Source: Bacteroidetes bacterium GWC2_46_850 (GTDB lineage: Bacteria; Bacteroidota; Bacteroidia; Bacteroidales; Dysgonomonadaceae). Taken from it: DNA of 64,000 nt. The position numbers were made by a program, and so were the translations under genes. The stretch is from NCBI GenBank assembly GCA_001768325.1, contig MENQ01000024.1, positions 186,001-250,000 of the forward strand, written 5' to 3'. The notes under the pieces were generated by a model that saw nothing but the letters and a program-made list of their open reading frames with translations, was not told the DNA's origin and did no database searches. Below, piece by piece: positions 43,571 through 52,482 of the stretch (positions are counted from its first letter, which is position 1; every line of letters begins with the position of its first letter).

Positions 43571-46348
43571 ATGAGAAACTGTAAGTTATTTATTGTTTTG
43601 GCTGTTATTACCCTGTTGTCAGCTTCCTGTCAGCAAACCGTGTATGAGATAAGCTTAGCTGGCGAATGGGAAGTAATGCTCGATAGCCTTGACCAAGGCA
43701 TTGATGCCAAATGGTATAACCGGACATTTGCCAATCACATAACGCTCCCCGGAACGTTATGTGATGCTGGATATGGGATACCCTGTACGTTGGAACCGAC
43801 CATGGAAAAGGAAATATTCCTGAATCTGAAGGCTAAATACGAGTATATTGGGCCGGCATGGTATCGAAAAGAGGTAACAATTCCACCAGACTGGGAAGGA
43901 AAAACTATCTTACTTACTTTGGAGCGTGTGATTTGGAATTCGCACGTATGGATTAATGGCAAGAGGGTGAATGGATACAACGAGAGCCTTAGCACCCCGC
44001 ATTACTTTCAATTGAGCAATCACTTGGTGGCAGGTGAAAAAAACAGTATTGTTATCCGGATAGACAACCGGAAGCAACACGATATATCTGTCAGGAACCT
44101 TGCCCATGCCTATACCAACGACACACAAACCATCTGGAACGGGGTGCTGGGACGAATATCCTTAACCGCGAAGGATGAAATCTTCATTGAGGAACTGCGT
44201 TTGACTCCGGACGTGGACCATGGGAAGGTAAACGTGGTAGTCAGCACTTCCGCTCCTGTATCTGGGGAAATTGTCCTGGATGTGAAAGACCCCGAGGGAA
44301 AATCATTGCCTGATATGAAGGTGCCGATCGAGGGAAATAAGCTGGTTTTTGATTATCCAGTGGATGAACCCATGCTGTGGGATGAATTTAATCCTCACAT
44401 CTATCACGTTGTCACTACTTTACGGGCCGATGAGCTGACCGATAGCAAGCGGGAGGTCTTTGGCATGAGGAAGCTGACAAACAAGGACGCTCTCTTGCAG
44501 ATTAACGATAGGAGACTTTTTCTTCGTGGAACCCTGGAATGTGCCATTTTTCCCTTGAAGGGATATCCCCCGACGGATAAGGCCGGATGGGCGAAAGTAT
44601 TTGGTGCGGCACACGATTACGGGCTAAACCACATCCGCTTTCACTCCTGGTGCCCGCCAAAAGCTGCATTTGAAGTGGCAGACGAGATGGGATTTTATTT
44701 GCAGGTGGAGTTGCCGCTTTGGGTGCTGAACGTGGGTGAGGACCAAGCAACTGTTGACTTCCTATATGACGAGGCAGATCGTATCATGAAAGAGTATGGC
44801 AATCATCCCTCTTTCTGTTTTTGGAGTCTGGGTAATGAGCTGCAGGGCGATTTCGAAGTGATGGACAAGCTCCTTGTCAGCATCAAGAAAAGAGATGAAC
44901 GCCATCTCTATATGACCACCACTTTCACGTTTGAAAATGAACACGGGAGCTGGTCGGAACCCAATGATGATTTCTGGGTTACCCAATGGACGAAGAATGG
45001 ATGGGTGAGGGGGCAAGGAATATTTGACGATCAACCCACCCGCTTTAACAGAGATTACTGCGATGCCATCGAAGGACTTACGGTACCGATCATCACACAT
45101 GAGATTGGACAGTACAGCGTTTTTCCTAACCTGAAAGAGATCGACAAATACACGGGTAACCTGATGCCATTAAATTTCAAAGCGGTGGCTGATGATCTGG
45201 AGAAAAAAGGGATGTCGCATCTGGCCGATGATTACCTGAAGGCGAGCGGAAAATTGGCAGTAATATTATACAAGGAGGAGATTGAGCGAGCGCTTAAAAC
45301 GCCCGGTCTCAGCGGTTTCCAATTGTTGGATTTACACGACTTCCCGGGCCAAGGCACCGCTTTAGTTGGTGTCATTGATGCTTTCTGGGAGAGCAAAGGA
45401 TTGATTAACCCGGAAGAATTCCGCCATTTCTGTTCCCCGATTGTCCCATTGGCCAGGTTTGAGAAAGCAATCTACACGAACAATGAGGTCTTTCATGCGC
45501 GGTTTGAGGTGGCCAATTTCAGCGACGGGGTACTGGAAGATGTCCAGCCCTTGTGGAGTTTGAGCCGGTCAGACGGCACCGTTGTAGCACAAGGCGAATT
45601 GAACAGGCAACATATTTCGTTGGGAAATGGATTGATACTGGGAAATATATCTGTTCCGCTCTCCTCTGTGCATGAAGCTGATCAATTGTTGCTCTCCGTC
45701 CGATTAAAAGATATCGCATACCATAATTCATGGAATATATGGGTATACCCGGAAACGATCCCGGAACCGAAGAGCGATGTTGTATACACGAGAGATTTTG
45801 AAGAAGCCCGGAAAGCATTGGAACAGGGAAGAAAGGTGCTGTTGAATCCCGCGAGAGAGGAAATAAAAGGGTTGGAAGGGAAATTCGTACAGGTATTCTG
45901 GAGCCCGGTGCACTTTCCCAATCAACCGGGAACCATGGGAATTCTGTGTGATCCAGCGCATCCCGCGCTCGCACATTTCCCAACCGAGATGCATAGTAAC
46001 TGGCAATGGTGGGATATCTGTAAAAATGCAACAACGATGGAACTGGATAGTTTGAAAAATAATTTGCAACCTATCGTCCGTATGGTGGACAATTTCTATA
46101 AAAACAGAAACTTGGGACTGTTGTTTGAAGCCAAAGTGGGAGAGGGGAAACTGCTGGTTTGCAGTTCTGATCTGGCTAATAATCTCTACTCACGTCCTGT
46201 GGCGAGGCAGTTGTATTATAGTTTGGTGGCGTATATGCAATCAGAGCAGTTCGTACCCACTGAAGAGATTCCGTTCGAGCGAATTGTGGCTTCACTGCGT
46301 GATGCATCCCAACAAAAGACAGTTAGAAAGTCAATCTATGACTCCTAA
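43571..46348 (+). CDS. Glycoside hydrolase family 2 lipoprotein, third of three
   Basis: A 925-residue GH2 enzyme closely resembling the first one: both carry LRGTLECAIFP, a following GYPP, and ILCDPAHPAL. The signal peptide ends with lipobox LSASC (C20). The predicted acid/base is E423 in SLGNELQGD, and the nucleophile is E511 in ITHEIGQYSVFP. The barrel end FQLLDLHDFPGQGTALVG is conserved. The ATG at 43571 is preferred over GTG at 43556 because it places the signal peptide at the start; it follows the lyase stop by two bases. The similarity to the first gene suggests duplication within the locus or recruitment of close relatives with different linkages. Confidence 0.9.
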   Translation: MRNCKLFIVLAVITLLSASCQQTVYEISLAGEWEVMLDSLDQGIDAKWYNRTFANHITLPGTLCDAGYGIPCTLEPTMEKEIFLNLKAKYEYIGPAWYRKEVTIPPDWEGKTILLTLERVIWNSHVWINGKRVNGYNESLSTPHYFQLSNHLVAGEKNSIVIRIDNRKQHDISVRNLAHAYTNDTQTIWNGVLGRISLTAKDEIFIEELRLTPDVDHGKVNVVVSTSAPVSGEIVLDVKDPEGKSLPDMKVPIEGNKLVFDYPVDEPMLWDEFNPHIYHVVTTLRADELTDSKREVFGMRKLTNKDALLQINDRRLFLRGTLECAIFPLKGYPPTDKAGWAKVFGAAHDYGLNHIRFHSWCPPKAAFEVADEMGFYLQVELPLWVLNVGEDQATVDFLYDEADRIMKEYGNHPSFCFWSLGNELQGDFEVMDKLLVSIKKRDERHLYMTTTFTFENEHGSWSEPNDDFWVTQWTKNGWVRGQGIFDDQPTRFNRDYCDAIEGLTVPIITHEIGQYSVFPNLKEIDKYTGNLMPLNFKAVADDLEKKGMSHLADDYLKASGKLAVILYKEEIERALKTPGLSGFQLLDLHDFPGQGTALVGVIDAFWESKGLINPEEFRHFCSPIVPLARFEKAIYTNNEVFHARFEVANFSDGVLEDVQPLWSLSRSDGTVVAQGELNRQHISLGNGLILGNISVPLSSVHEADQLLLSVRLKDIAYHNSWNIWVYPETIPEPKSDVVYTRDFEEARKALEQGRKVLLNPAREEIKGLEGKFVQVFWSPVHFPNQPGTMGILCDPAHPALAHFPTEMHSNWQWWDICKNATTMELDSLKNNLQPIVRMVDNFYKNRNLGLLFEAKVGEGKLLVCSSDLANNLYSRPVARQLYYSLVAYMQSEQFVPTEEIPFERIVASLRDASQQKTVRKSIYDS

Positions 46349-46453
46349 CCGGGAGTGCGCCGGGCGCGTACCTTACAAAAATATACCTGCGAAACTTGGG
46401 TGTCGAAATAGGTAGATTCAAGATGGATTGATAATTAAAACTGAACAGAAATT

Positions 46454-47707
46454 ATGAAAAAAAATAAATTAGTACCCTTTATCCTCGTATTGTTTTTATT
46501 GGATGCATTATCCGTTTTAGGTAAAAACAACGCGGTAGCCTCCGAACTGTCGAAAACTGTTGATGAGGTACTTGAACGTTCCGTAAGCCAGTATACCTTA
46601 TTGGCTAAAAACCTGAAATCGAACGAGTGGCCCCGTACCTGGGAAAATAACCAGCTTCATACTGTGAGCGAGTATGGCTGGATCAGTGGGTTTTACCCGG
46701 GCACGTTGGTTTATCTTTACGAGTTTTCCGGTGATGATTTTTTATGGAGTGAGGTTGAGAGCCGCCTAAGAAATATGGAAGAAGTCCAGTTTTTTACCGA
46801 ACATCATGACTTGGGTTTTATGATGTATTGTAGTTTTGGAAATGCCTTTCGTTTGACCAGAGATCCATACTACGAAAGCATTTTGGTTCAATCGGCTAAA
46901 TCTTTGGCTTCCAGGTTCGATCCCCGCGTGGGCTCTATCAAGTCATGGGATCAGGTGAAATCGCTCGATGGAACCCGAATGCTTGAGTTTCCTGTGATCA
47001 TAGATAACCTGATGAATCTTGAACTTTTGTTTTTTGCTTCCAAAGCTACGGGGGATCCCTATTACAGGCTAATTGCCGAAAAACATGCGAAAACGACGTT
47101 GAAAAATCACGTTCGTCCTGATTTCAGCAGTTATCACGTGGTTGATTATGATTCGCTGACCGGAGACGTGAGAAGCAGGGAGACTCAGCAGGGTTTTGCC
47201 AATAATTCAACCTGGTCACGTGGGCAGGCCTGGGGCATATATGGGTTTACAATGGTCTACCGGGAAACGAAGGATTCTGCTTTTCTGGAAGCAGCCCGAA
47301 AAATGGCCGACTTTTTCCTGGATCACCCCAATCTTCCTGAAGATAAGATCCCGTACTGGGATTTTAATGTCGGTCAGCCTGGGTATTTGCCTACCTGGAA
47401 ATACGATCCCGCGAGATATCCCCAAGTTCCGAGAGATGTATCGGCTGCTGCTATCGTTGCGTCGGCACTGATTGAACTATCCGGTTTTGTGGATGCGGAA
47501 ACTGGTAGAAAATACAGGAAAGCCGCGAAAGAGATGTTAACTTCCATGTCTTCTCCTGCTTATCTTGCAGAGGAAGGTTCAAATGGCGGATTTATTCTGA
47601 AACATGCATCCGGAGGAGTTCCCGGCAATCACGAGGTGGATGTTCCACTCTCCTATGCCGATTATTACTTTATAGAGGCATTGATGCGTTGGCGAGAAAG
47701 GATGTAA
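46454..47707 (+). CDS. Glycoside hydrolase family 88 unsaturated glucuronyl hydrolase
   Basis: Removes the 4,5-unsaturated uronic acid from the non-reducing end of lyase products by hydration of the double bond. The 417-residue protein has a signal peptide (KLVPFILVLFLLDALSVLG) and an alpha6/alpha6 barrel with the two catalytic aspartates D119 (EHHDLGFMMYCSFG) and D184 (VIIDNLMNLELLF), matching the UGL pair. STWSRGQAWGIYGFTMVYRE is a strong family signature. Its presence with the lyase at 41658 shows the substrate contains uronic acid. The gene is the last of the PUL, 75 bases from tRNA-Pro. Confidence 0.92.
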   Translation: MKKNKLVPFILVLFLLDALSVLGKNNAVASELSKTVDEVLERSVSQYTLLAKNLKSNEWPRTWENNQLHTVSEYGWISGFYPGTLVYLYEFSGDDFLWSEVESRLRNMEEVQFFTEHHDLGFMMYCSFGNAFRLTRDPYYESILVQSAKSLASRFDPRVGSIKSWDQVKSLDGTRMLEFPVIIDNLMNLELLFFASKATGDPYYRLIAEKHAKTTLKNHVRPDFSSYHVVDYDSLTGDVRSRETQQGFANNSTWSRGQAWGIYGFTMVYRETKDSAFLEAARKMADFFLDHPNLPEDKIPYWDFNVGQPGYLPTWKYDPARYPQVPRDVSAAAIVASALIELSGFVDAETGRKYRKAAKEMLTSMSSPAYLAEEGSNGGFILKHASGGVPGNHEVDVPLSYADYYFIEALMRWRERM

Positions 47708-47737
47708 CGATTATTTTCTAAAAGTTTCCATGATAAA

Positions 47738-47769
47738 TTTGGGAAAAAGAAAAAAATAGGGTAATTTTG
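47738..47769 (+). promoter_or_regulatory. Promoter of tRNA-Pro
   Basis: TTTG (47738-47741), 20 bases, TAATTTTG (47762-47769): a textbook Bacteroidota promoter ending 12 bases before the tRNA 5' end. Confidence 0.85.
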
Positions 47770-47781
47770 CGCTCACATTTT

Positions 47782-47857
47782 CGGGATGTAGCTCAGTCCG
47801 GTTTAGAGTACGCGTCTGGGGGGCGTGGGGTCGGAAGTTCGAATCTTCTCATCCCGA
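47782..47857 (+). tRNA. tRNA-Pro (anticodon GGG)
   Basis: A 76-base cloverleaf: acceptor stem CGGGATG/CATCCCG, D arm with GCTCAGTCCGGTTTAGAGT, anticodon stem CGCGT/GCGTG around loop CTGGGGG with anticodon GGG, and T arm GGAAGTTCGAATCTTCT. The CCA end is not fully encoded. It is flanked by a strong promoter and a terminator, so it is a single transcript. Confidence 0.93.
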
Positions 47858-47868
47858 CATTGAAAGAG

Positions 47869-47907
47869 AGACAGTTATCGAATTCTGGTAACTGTCTTTT
47901 CTTTTTT
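47869..47907 (+). terminator. Terminator after tRNA-Pro
   Basis: AGACAGTTA (47869-47877) pairs with TAACTGTCT (47889-47897) and is followed by TTTCTTTTTT. Confidence 0.85.
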
Positions 47908-48009
47908 CGTGAGTTGGAATAATTGTATTTTGCTTCTTACACTGAAATATTATTCGTTAATTTGCGATATGAATAGAGAGAAAAAATGTTCTAACTGAAT
48001 CATGAGCTG

Positions 48010-49056
48010 ATGAAATTTTCCGCAAAACAAATAGCCGATTTTCTCCAGGGAGAGCTAATCGGTAATCCGGACGCAACTGTTTCCAATTTCTCAAAGATCG
48101 AAGAGGGAAAGCCCGGCACCATTACCTTTCTTGGTAACCCCAAATACACTGCATACATATACCAGACAGAGTCGGACATCGTCCTTGTAAACAATGACTT
48201 TGAACCGGAAAAACCCATAAAAGCTACCCTGATTAAGGTGCCGAACGCATATGCTGCGCTGGCTTCACTTATGGAGATGGCCGGAAGCAAGCATTCAAAA
48301 AAGAACGGCGTGGAAGCATTGAGTTTTGTTTCTCCCGATGCAACAGTAGGTGAAAATGTATACGTTGGTGCATTTGCATACATCGGGTCCGGAGTGCATA
48401 TCGGAGACGACTGCAAAATATATCCCCAGGTGTATGTGGGTGAAGACGTGCGGATTGGTAAAAACTGCACGATCTACGCAGGGGTGAAGATTTATTCTGA
48501 TAGTGTGATCGGCGACAATTGTATCATTCACGCCGGAGCCGTTATCGGTGCCGATGGTTTTGGATTCAGCAAGGAAGAGGAACGTTACCACAAGATTCCC
48601 CAAATAGGCAATGTAATCATTGAGGATGATGTGGAGATCGGAGCCAATACCACCGTCGATCGGGCTGTGATGGGTTCTACCATCATCAGGAGAGGTGTTA
48701 AACTCGATAATCTCATACAAATTGCGCACAACTGCGAGATCGGGGAAAATACGGTCATGGCTGCACAGGCTGGCATTGCCGGTTCCACCAAGATTGGTGA
48801 TAGCTGTGTGCTGGGCGGACAGGTCGGAATAGGCGGTCACATCACCATCGGGAAGCAGAGCCAGATTGGTGCCCAGTCGGGTATCATCAGCAACATCAAA
48901 GAGGGATCGGAGATCATCGGCACGCCGGCATATCCGGTAAAAAAATTCTTTAGGTCGAGTGTCATCATCCCCAAATTGCCCGATATGTACCGGCAACTCA
49001 ATGCCCTGGAGAAAGAAATTGAGGAATTAAAAAAAAATATTTCCCCGAACGAATAA
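48010..49056 (+). CDS. lpxD: UDP-3-O-acylglucosamine N-acyltransferase LpxD
   Basis: Third enzyme of lipid A synthesis: adds a 3-hydroxyacyl chain to the amino group of UDP-3-O-acyl-glucosamine. The 348-residue product has the N-terminal uridine-binding domain (residues about 1-100; ISKIEEG-like [20 protein letters not shown]) and a left-handed beta-helix of hexapeptide repeats (about 105-310), including [20 protein letters not shown] and the [18 protein letters not shown] segment with the catalytic His. A short C-terminal helix follows. It begins the lpxD-lpxC/fabZ-lpxA cluster typical of Bacteroidota. Confidence 0.95.
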   Translation: MKFSAKQIADFLQGELIGNPDATVSNFSKIEEGKPGTITFLGNPKYTAYIYQTESDIVLVNNDFEPEKPIKATLIKVPNAYAALASLMEMAGSKHSKKNGVEALSFVSPDATVGENVYVGAFAYIGSGVHIGDDCKIYPQVYVGEDVRIGKNCTIYAGVKIYSDSVIGDNCIIHAGAVIGADGFGFSKEEERYHKIPQIGNVIIEDDVEIGANTTVDRAVMGSTIIRRGVKLDNLIQIAHNCEIGENTVMAAQAGIAGSTKIGDSCVLGGQVGIGGHITIGKQSQIGAQSGIISNIKEGSEIIGTPAYPVKKFFRSSVIIPKLPDMYRQLNALEKEIEELKKNISPNE

Positions 49057-49125
49057 TCAATTTGAAGCATGCACCCACCTGAGAAACATTTTCTCAAAAT
49101 GGCTTAATCTTTATGCTTTTGGTTG

Positions 49126-49133
49126 TATATTTG
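49126..49133 (+). promoter_or_regulatory. -7 element before lpxC-fabZ
   Basis: TATATTTG followed by C matches TAnnTTTGy, 86 bases before the lpxC start. A small inverted repeat GAGAA/TTCTC at 49081-49095 lies just upstream. The 162-base lpxD-lpxC gap therefore probably holds an internal promoter. Confidence 0.5.
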
Positions 49134-49218
49134 CACAGATATAGACTAAATGAGAAATGAAATGGTATTTTTCGACAGTCTTATCTATGCGGCATGTATG
49201 ATTTAAATTGAAAAAATA

Positions 49219-50601
49219 GTGAAACAGAGAACTTTACAAAACAGCTTCACGTTAAGTGGAACCGGACTGCATACCGGCCTTCACATTGTGGTTACCTTTA
49301 ACCCGGCCCCGGTAAATCATGGGTACAAAATTAAAAGGGTCGATCTGGAAAACCAGCCTGTAATAGATGCATTGGCCGAGAATGTGGTCAATACGCAGCG
49401 GGGTACCGTAGTGGGTAAAGACAATGTGACGGTAAGTACCATTGAGCACGGTCTTTCTGCGTTGTATGCCATGGGTATCGACAATTGCCTTATTGAGGTG
49501 AATTCTTCGGAGTTTCCCATACTCGACGGGAGCGCCATCGAGTATGTGAATGCGATTGAAAAGGCAGGGATCCGTGAACAGGAAAAGGACAAGGACTTTT
49601 ATATTGTCCGCAGTAAAATGGAGATAACCGATCCGGAAACCGGTTCAAAGCTGACTCTTCTCCCGGACGATTCTTTCGGCATCAACTCCTTCATAGAATT
49701 CGATTCCAAATACATTCCCAACCAGTCGGCATCCATGGATTCGCTGACTGACTTTGAAAAGGAGATTGCACCGGCACGCACATTTGTATTTGTACGTGAG
49801 ATACAGCAATTGCGAAAAGCGGGACTCATCAAGGGGGGAAACCTGGACAATGCCATCGTGATCTACGAGAGAAAATTGTCGCAGCCCGAACTCGATGAAA
49901 TTGCCGATGAGCTGAACGTACCCCGGCACAATGCTGAAGAGCTGGGATACCTGAATCACCGCAAACTGGCCTTTCCCAATGAACCGGCACGACACAAGCT
50001 GCTCGACATCATCGGTGATATGGCCCTGATCGGAAAACCGATCAAGGGACGTCTGATTGCTACCCGTCCCGGACACAAGATCAACAACCAGCTGGCACGC
50101 CTCATCCGCAGAGATATCAAGCTCAATGAAGTACAGCCACCCATATACGATGTGCTCGCGGAACCGGTGATGGACAACAACCGCATCCGTGAACTGCTGC
50201 CGCACCGTTATCCTTTCCTGATGGTCGACAAGATCATTCAGATGACCGACAACTATATTGTCGGGGTGAAAAATATTACCACCAATGAACCCTATTTCAT
50301 GGGTCACTTTCCACAGGAACCGGTGATGCCGGGCGTCTTACAGGTGGAGGCCATGGCCCAGACAGGCGGCTTGCTCGTACTGGCACGGTTGGATGAACCG
50401 GAACGCTATTCAACCTATTTCCTGAAGATTGATAACGTGAAGTTTCGGCACAAAGTGGTGCCGGGTGATACCCTTATTTTCAGGGTGGAGCTTACCAGCG
50501 AGATGCGCAGGGGCATAGCCACGATGCGGGGACTGGCATTCATTGGTGATAAAGTTATCTCAGAGGCCGATTTCACGGCACAGATTATCAAGAACAAATA
50601 A
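49219..50601 (+). CDS. lpxC-fabZ: Bifunctional UDP-3-O-acyl-GlcNAc deacetylase / 3-hydroxyacyl-ACP dehydratase (LpxC-FabZ fusion)
   Basis: A 460-residue fusion characteristic of Bacteroidota. The N-terminal LpxC half (about 1-305) is the zinc deacetylase that commits to lipid A; predicted zinc ligands are H77 (STIEHGLSAL), H259 and D263 (HKLLDIIGDMALIGKP). The C-terminal FabZ half (about 315-460) dehydrates 3-hydroxyacyl-ACP, with LLPHRYPFLMVDKI and the catalytic GHFPQEPVMPGVLQVEAMAQ. Joining the two places competing uses of 3-hydroxyacyl-ACP in one chain. The start is GTG at 49219: KQRTLQNSFTLSGTGLHTG is the standard LpxC opening and no in-frame ATG precedes it. Confidence 0.95.
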   Translation: MKQRTLQNSFTLSGTGLHTGLHIVVTFNPAPVNHGYKIKRVDLENQPVIDALAENVVNTQRGTVVGKDNVTVSTIEHGLSALYAMGIDNCLIEVNSSEFPILDGSAIEYVNAIEKAGIREQEKDKDFYIVRSKMEITDPETGSKLTLLPDDSFGINSFIEFDSKYIPNQSASMDSLTDFEKEIAPARTFVFVREIQQLRKAGLIKGGNLDNAIVIYERKLSQPELDEIADELNVPRHNAEELGYLNHRKLAFPNEPARHKLLDIIGDMALIGKPIKGRLIATRPGHKINNQLARLIRRDIKLNEVQPPIYDVLAEPVMDNNRIRELLPHRYPFLMVDKIIQMTDNYIVGVKNITTNEPYFMGHFPQEPVMPGVLQVEAMAQTGGLLVLARLDEPERYSTYFLKIDNVKFRHKVVPGDTLIFRVELTSEMRRGIATMRGLAFIGDKVISEADFTAQIIKNK

Positions 50602-50621
50602 CTTAACCGTTACGAATAAAT

Positions 50622-51410
50622 ATGAATAGTGTATCAACGATGGCTTTTGTACATCCTGAAGCCAAACTGGGAGACAACGTGATTGTGGAACCCTTTGCAT
50701 ATGTCGATCGGAACACCGAAATAGGCGATGGAACAAGGATCATGATGCAGGCAACAATACTGAACGGTGCACGCATCGGTAAAAATTGTACCATCTTTCC
50801 GCATGCTACCATTGGTGGCATTCCACAGGATCTGAAGTTTCAGGGTGAGGAGACAGAGGCCATCATCGGCGACAACACCACCGTTCGTGAGTGTGCCACA
50901 GTAAACCGTGGTACGGCATCGAAAGGATTTACCAGCGTGGGCAGTAACTGCCTGATCATGGCATATAGCCATGTGGCACATGATTGTGTGCTACACGATC
51001 ATGTGATTCTGGGCAATGCGACACAACTGGCCGGAGAGATTGAGATCGACGATTATGCCATTGTCAGCGGCGGTTCACTTGCGCACCAGTTCTCAAAAAT
51101 CGGGCCGCATGTGATGATTCAGGGCGGTTCAAAGATCTCGAAAGATATACCTCCCTACGTGATGGTGGGTCGTGAGCCAATTACCTACGTGGGACTCAAT
51201 ATCGTGGGATTGCGTCGCCGGGGATTTTCCAGTGAGCGGATCAACGCCATACAGGAAATCTACCGTTATCTGTACCTCTCCGGATTCAATACTACCCAGG
51301 CGGTAGAACGCATAGAGCAGGAGCTCCCCTCCTCGGAAGACCGCTCACTGATCATTGATTTTGTCCGGTCTTCAAGCCGCGGAATCGTCCGGGGAAACAT
51401 GGAGGGATAG
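50622..51410 (+). CDS. lpxA: UDP-N-acetylglucosamine acyltransferase LpxA
   Basis: First step of lipid A synthesis: transfers a 3-hydroxyacyl chain to the 3-OH of UDP-GlcNAc. The 262-residue product has a left-handed beta-helix of hexapeptide repeats (about 8-190), with the catalytic-His region IMAYSHVAHDCVLHDHVILG, GGSLAHQFSKIGPH and VGREPITYVGLNIVGLRRRG, then a C-terminal helical domain. It begins 20 bases after the lpxC-fabZ stop. The alternative ATG at 50640 (MAFVHPEAKLG) would also fit the usual LpxA N-terminus; choice is uncertain by six residues. Confidence 0.95.
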   Translation: MNSVSTMAFVHPEAKLGDNVIVEPFAYVDRNTEIGDGTRIMMQATILNGARIGKNCTIFPHATIGGIPQDLKFQGEETEAIIGDNTTVRECATVNRGTASKGFTSVGSNCLIMAYSHVAHDCVLHDHVILGNATQLAGEIEIDDYAIVSGGSLAHQFSKIGPHVMIQGGSKISKDIPPYVMVGREPITYVGLNIVGLRRRGFSSERINAIQEIYRYLYLSGFNTTQAVERIEQELPSSEDRSLIIDFVRSSSRGIVRGNMEG

Positions 51411-51414
51411 TCTT

Positions 51415-52482
51415 ATGTCCGGCATTGTCTTTCCGGCAGAGTGGTTTCCCCAGAGCGGTGTTCAGGTCACCTGGCCACACGAGGGTACCGACTGGTGCGA
51501 TATGCTGATGGAGGTGACAGCTTGTTACGTGGCTTTCTCGAAGGAGATACTCAAGCGCGAGAAACTGCTGGTGGCAGCTCCTCCATCGTTCAACGTGAGA
51601 CAATATTTCAGTGATGAAGAACAGCAGAACCTGATCTGCATGGAGGTGGAGAGCAACGATACCTGGGCGCGCGATCACGGCGCCATCACTGTTTTTGCCG
51701 ATAACAAACCCACGCTGATTGATTTCGGATTCAACGGCTGGGGATTAAAGTTTGCGGCTAACCACGATAACCGGATAGCCGAAAACTTATTTCGAGCGGG
51801 TGTTTTTACATCGGGCACGGATTATCAAAACAGGTTGAACTTTATTCTGGAAGGCGGATCCATTGAATCTGACGGCAAGGGAACCCTGCTCACAACTACA
51901 TGTCTGCTGGCACCCAACCGCAACCAGCCCATGACGAGGGAACAAATAGACGACTATGTAAAGCGAACGCTGGGTATAAAACGTGTGCTCTGGCTTAACC
52001 ATGGTTATCTGGCAGGTGATGATACCGACAGCCATATCGATACACTTGCGCGCTTTTGTGATGAGGAGACGATTGCCTATGTGAAATGTGACGACGAAAA
52101 CGATGAACATTTCACTGAACTGCAGGCCATGGAGGCCGAGCTGAAGTCGTTTGTCGCCTATAACGGGAGACCGTACCGCCTGGTTGCATTGCCGATGGCC
52201 GACGCGGTATTTGAAGAAGAGCAGCGGCTGCCGGCTACCTATGCCAACTTTTTGATCATCAACGAGGCTGTGTTACTTCCATACTACGGTACTCCGAAAG
52301 ATGAGATTGCAAAAAAGCAGTTGGAGAAAGCGTTCCCCGACAGAGAGATCGTGGGAATTGACTGCACGCCGCTAATCAGGCAACACGGATCGCTGCATTG
52401 TGTAACGATGCAGTTTCCGGAAGGGATTATTAAATCAGTCTATGATGAAGATAGGAATTATTCAACAAGCCAACAAACCTGA
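51415..52482 (+). CDS. aguA: Agmatine deiminase (AguA-type)
   Basis: Converts agmatine to N-carbamoylputrescine and ammonia in the arginine-decarboxylase route to putrescine. The 355-residue product belongs to the peptidylarginine/agmatine deiminase family: FPAEWFPQSGVQVTWPH at the start, NDTWARDHGAI, LEGGSIESDGKGTLLTT, DTDSHIDTLARFCDE and the active-site C329 in GSLHCVTMQFP. The ATG at 51415 is chosen, four bases after the lpxA stop; a longer frame overlapping lpxA adds residues not found in the family. It is coupled to the amidase gene, which begins before its stop. Confidence 0.93.
   Translation: MSGIVFPAEWFPQSGVQVTWPHEGTDWCDMLMEVTACYVAFSKEILKREKLLVAAPPSFNVRQYFSDEEQQNLICMEVESNDTWARDHGAITVFADNKPTLIDFGFNGWGLKFAANHDNRIAENLFRAGVFTSGTDYQNRLNFILEGGSIESDGKGTLLTTTCLLAPNRNQPMTREQIDDYVKRTLGIKRVLWLNHGYLAGDDTDSHIDTLARFCDEETIAYVKCDDENDEHFTELQAMEAELKSFVAYNGRPYRLVALPMADAVFEEEQRLPATYANFLIINEAVLLPYYGTPKDEIAKKQLEKAFPDREIVGIDCTPLIRQHGSLHCVTMQFPEGIIKSVYDEDRNYSTSQQT

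Noticed and set aside
47782-47907. Attachment site of an integrated island at tRNA-Pro
   Set aside because: No copy of the tRNA 3' end was seen at the left side of the PUL and no integrase is present; kept only as a weak hypothesis.
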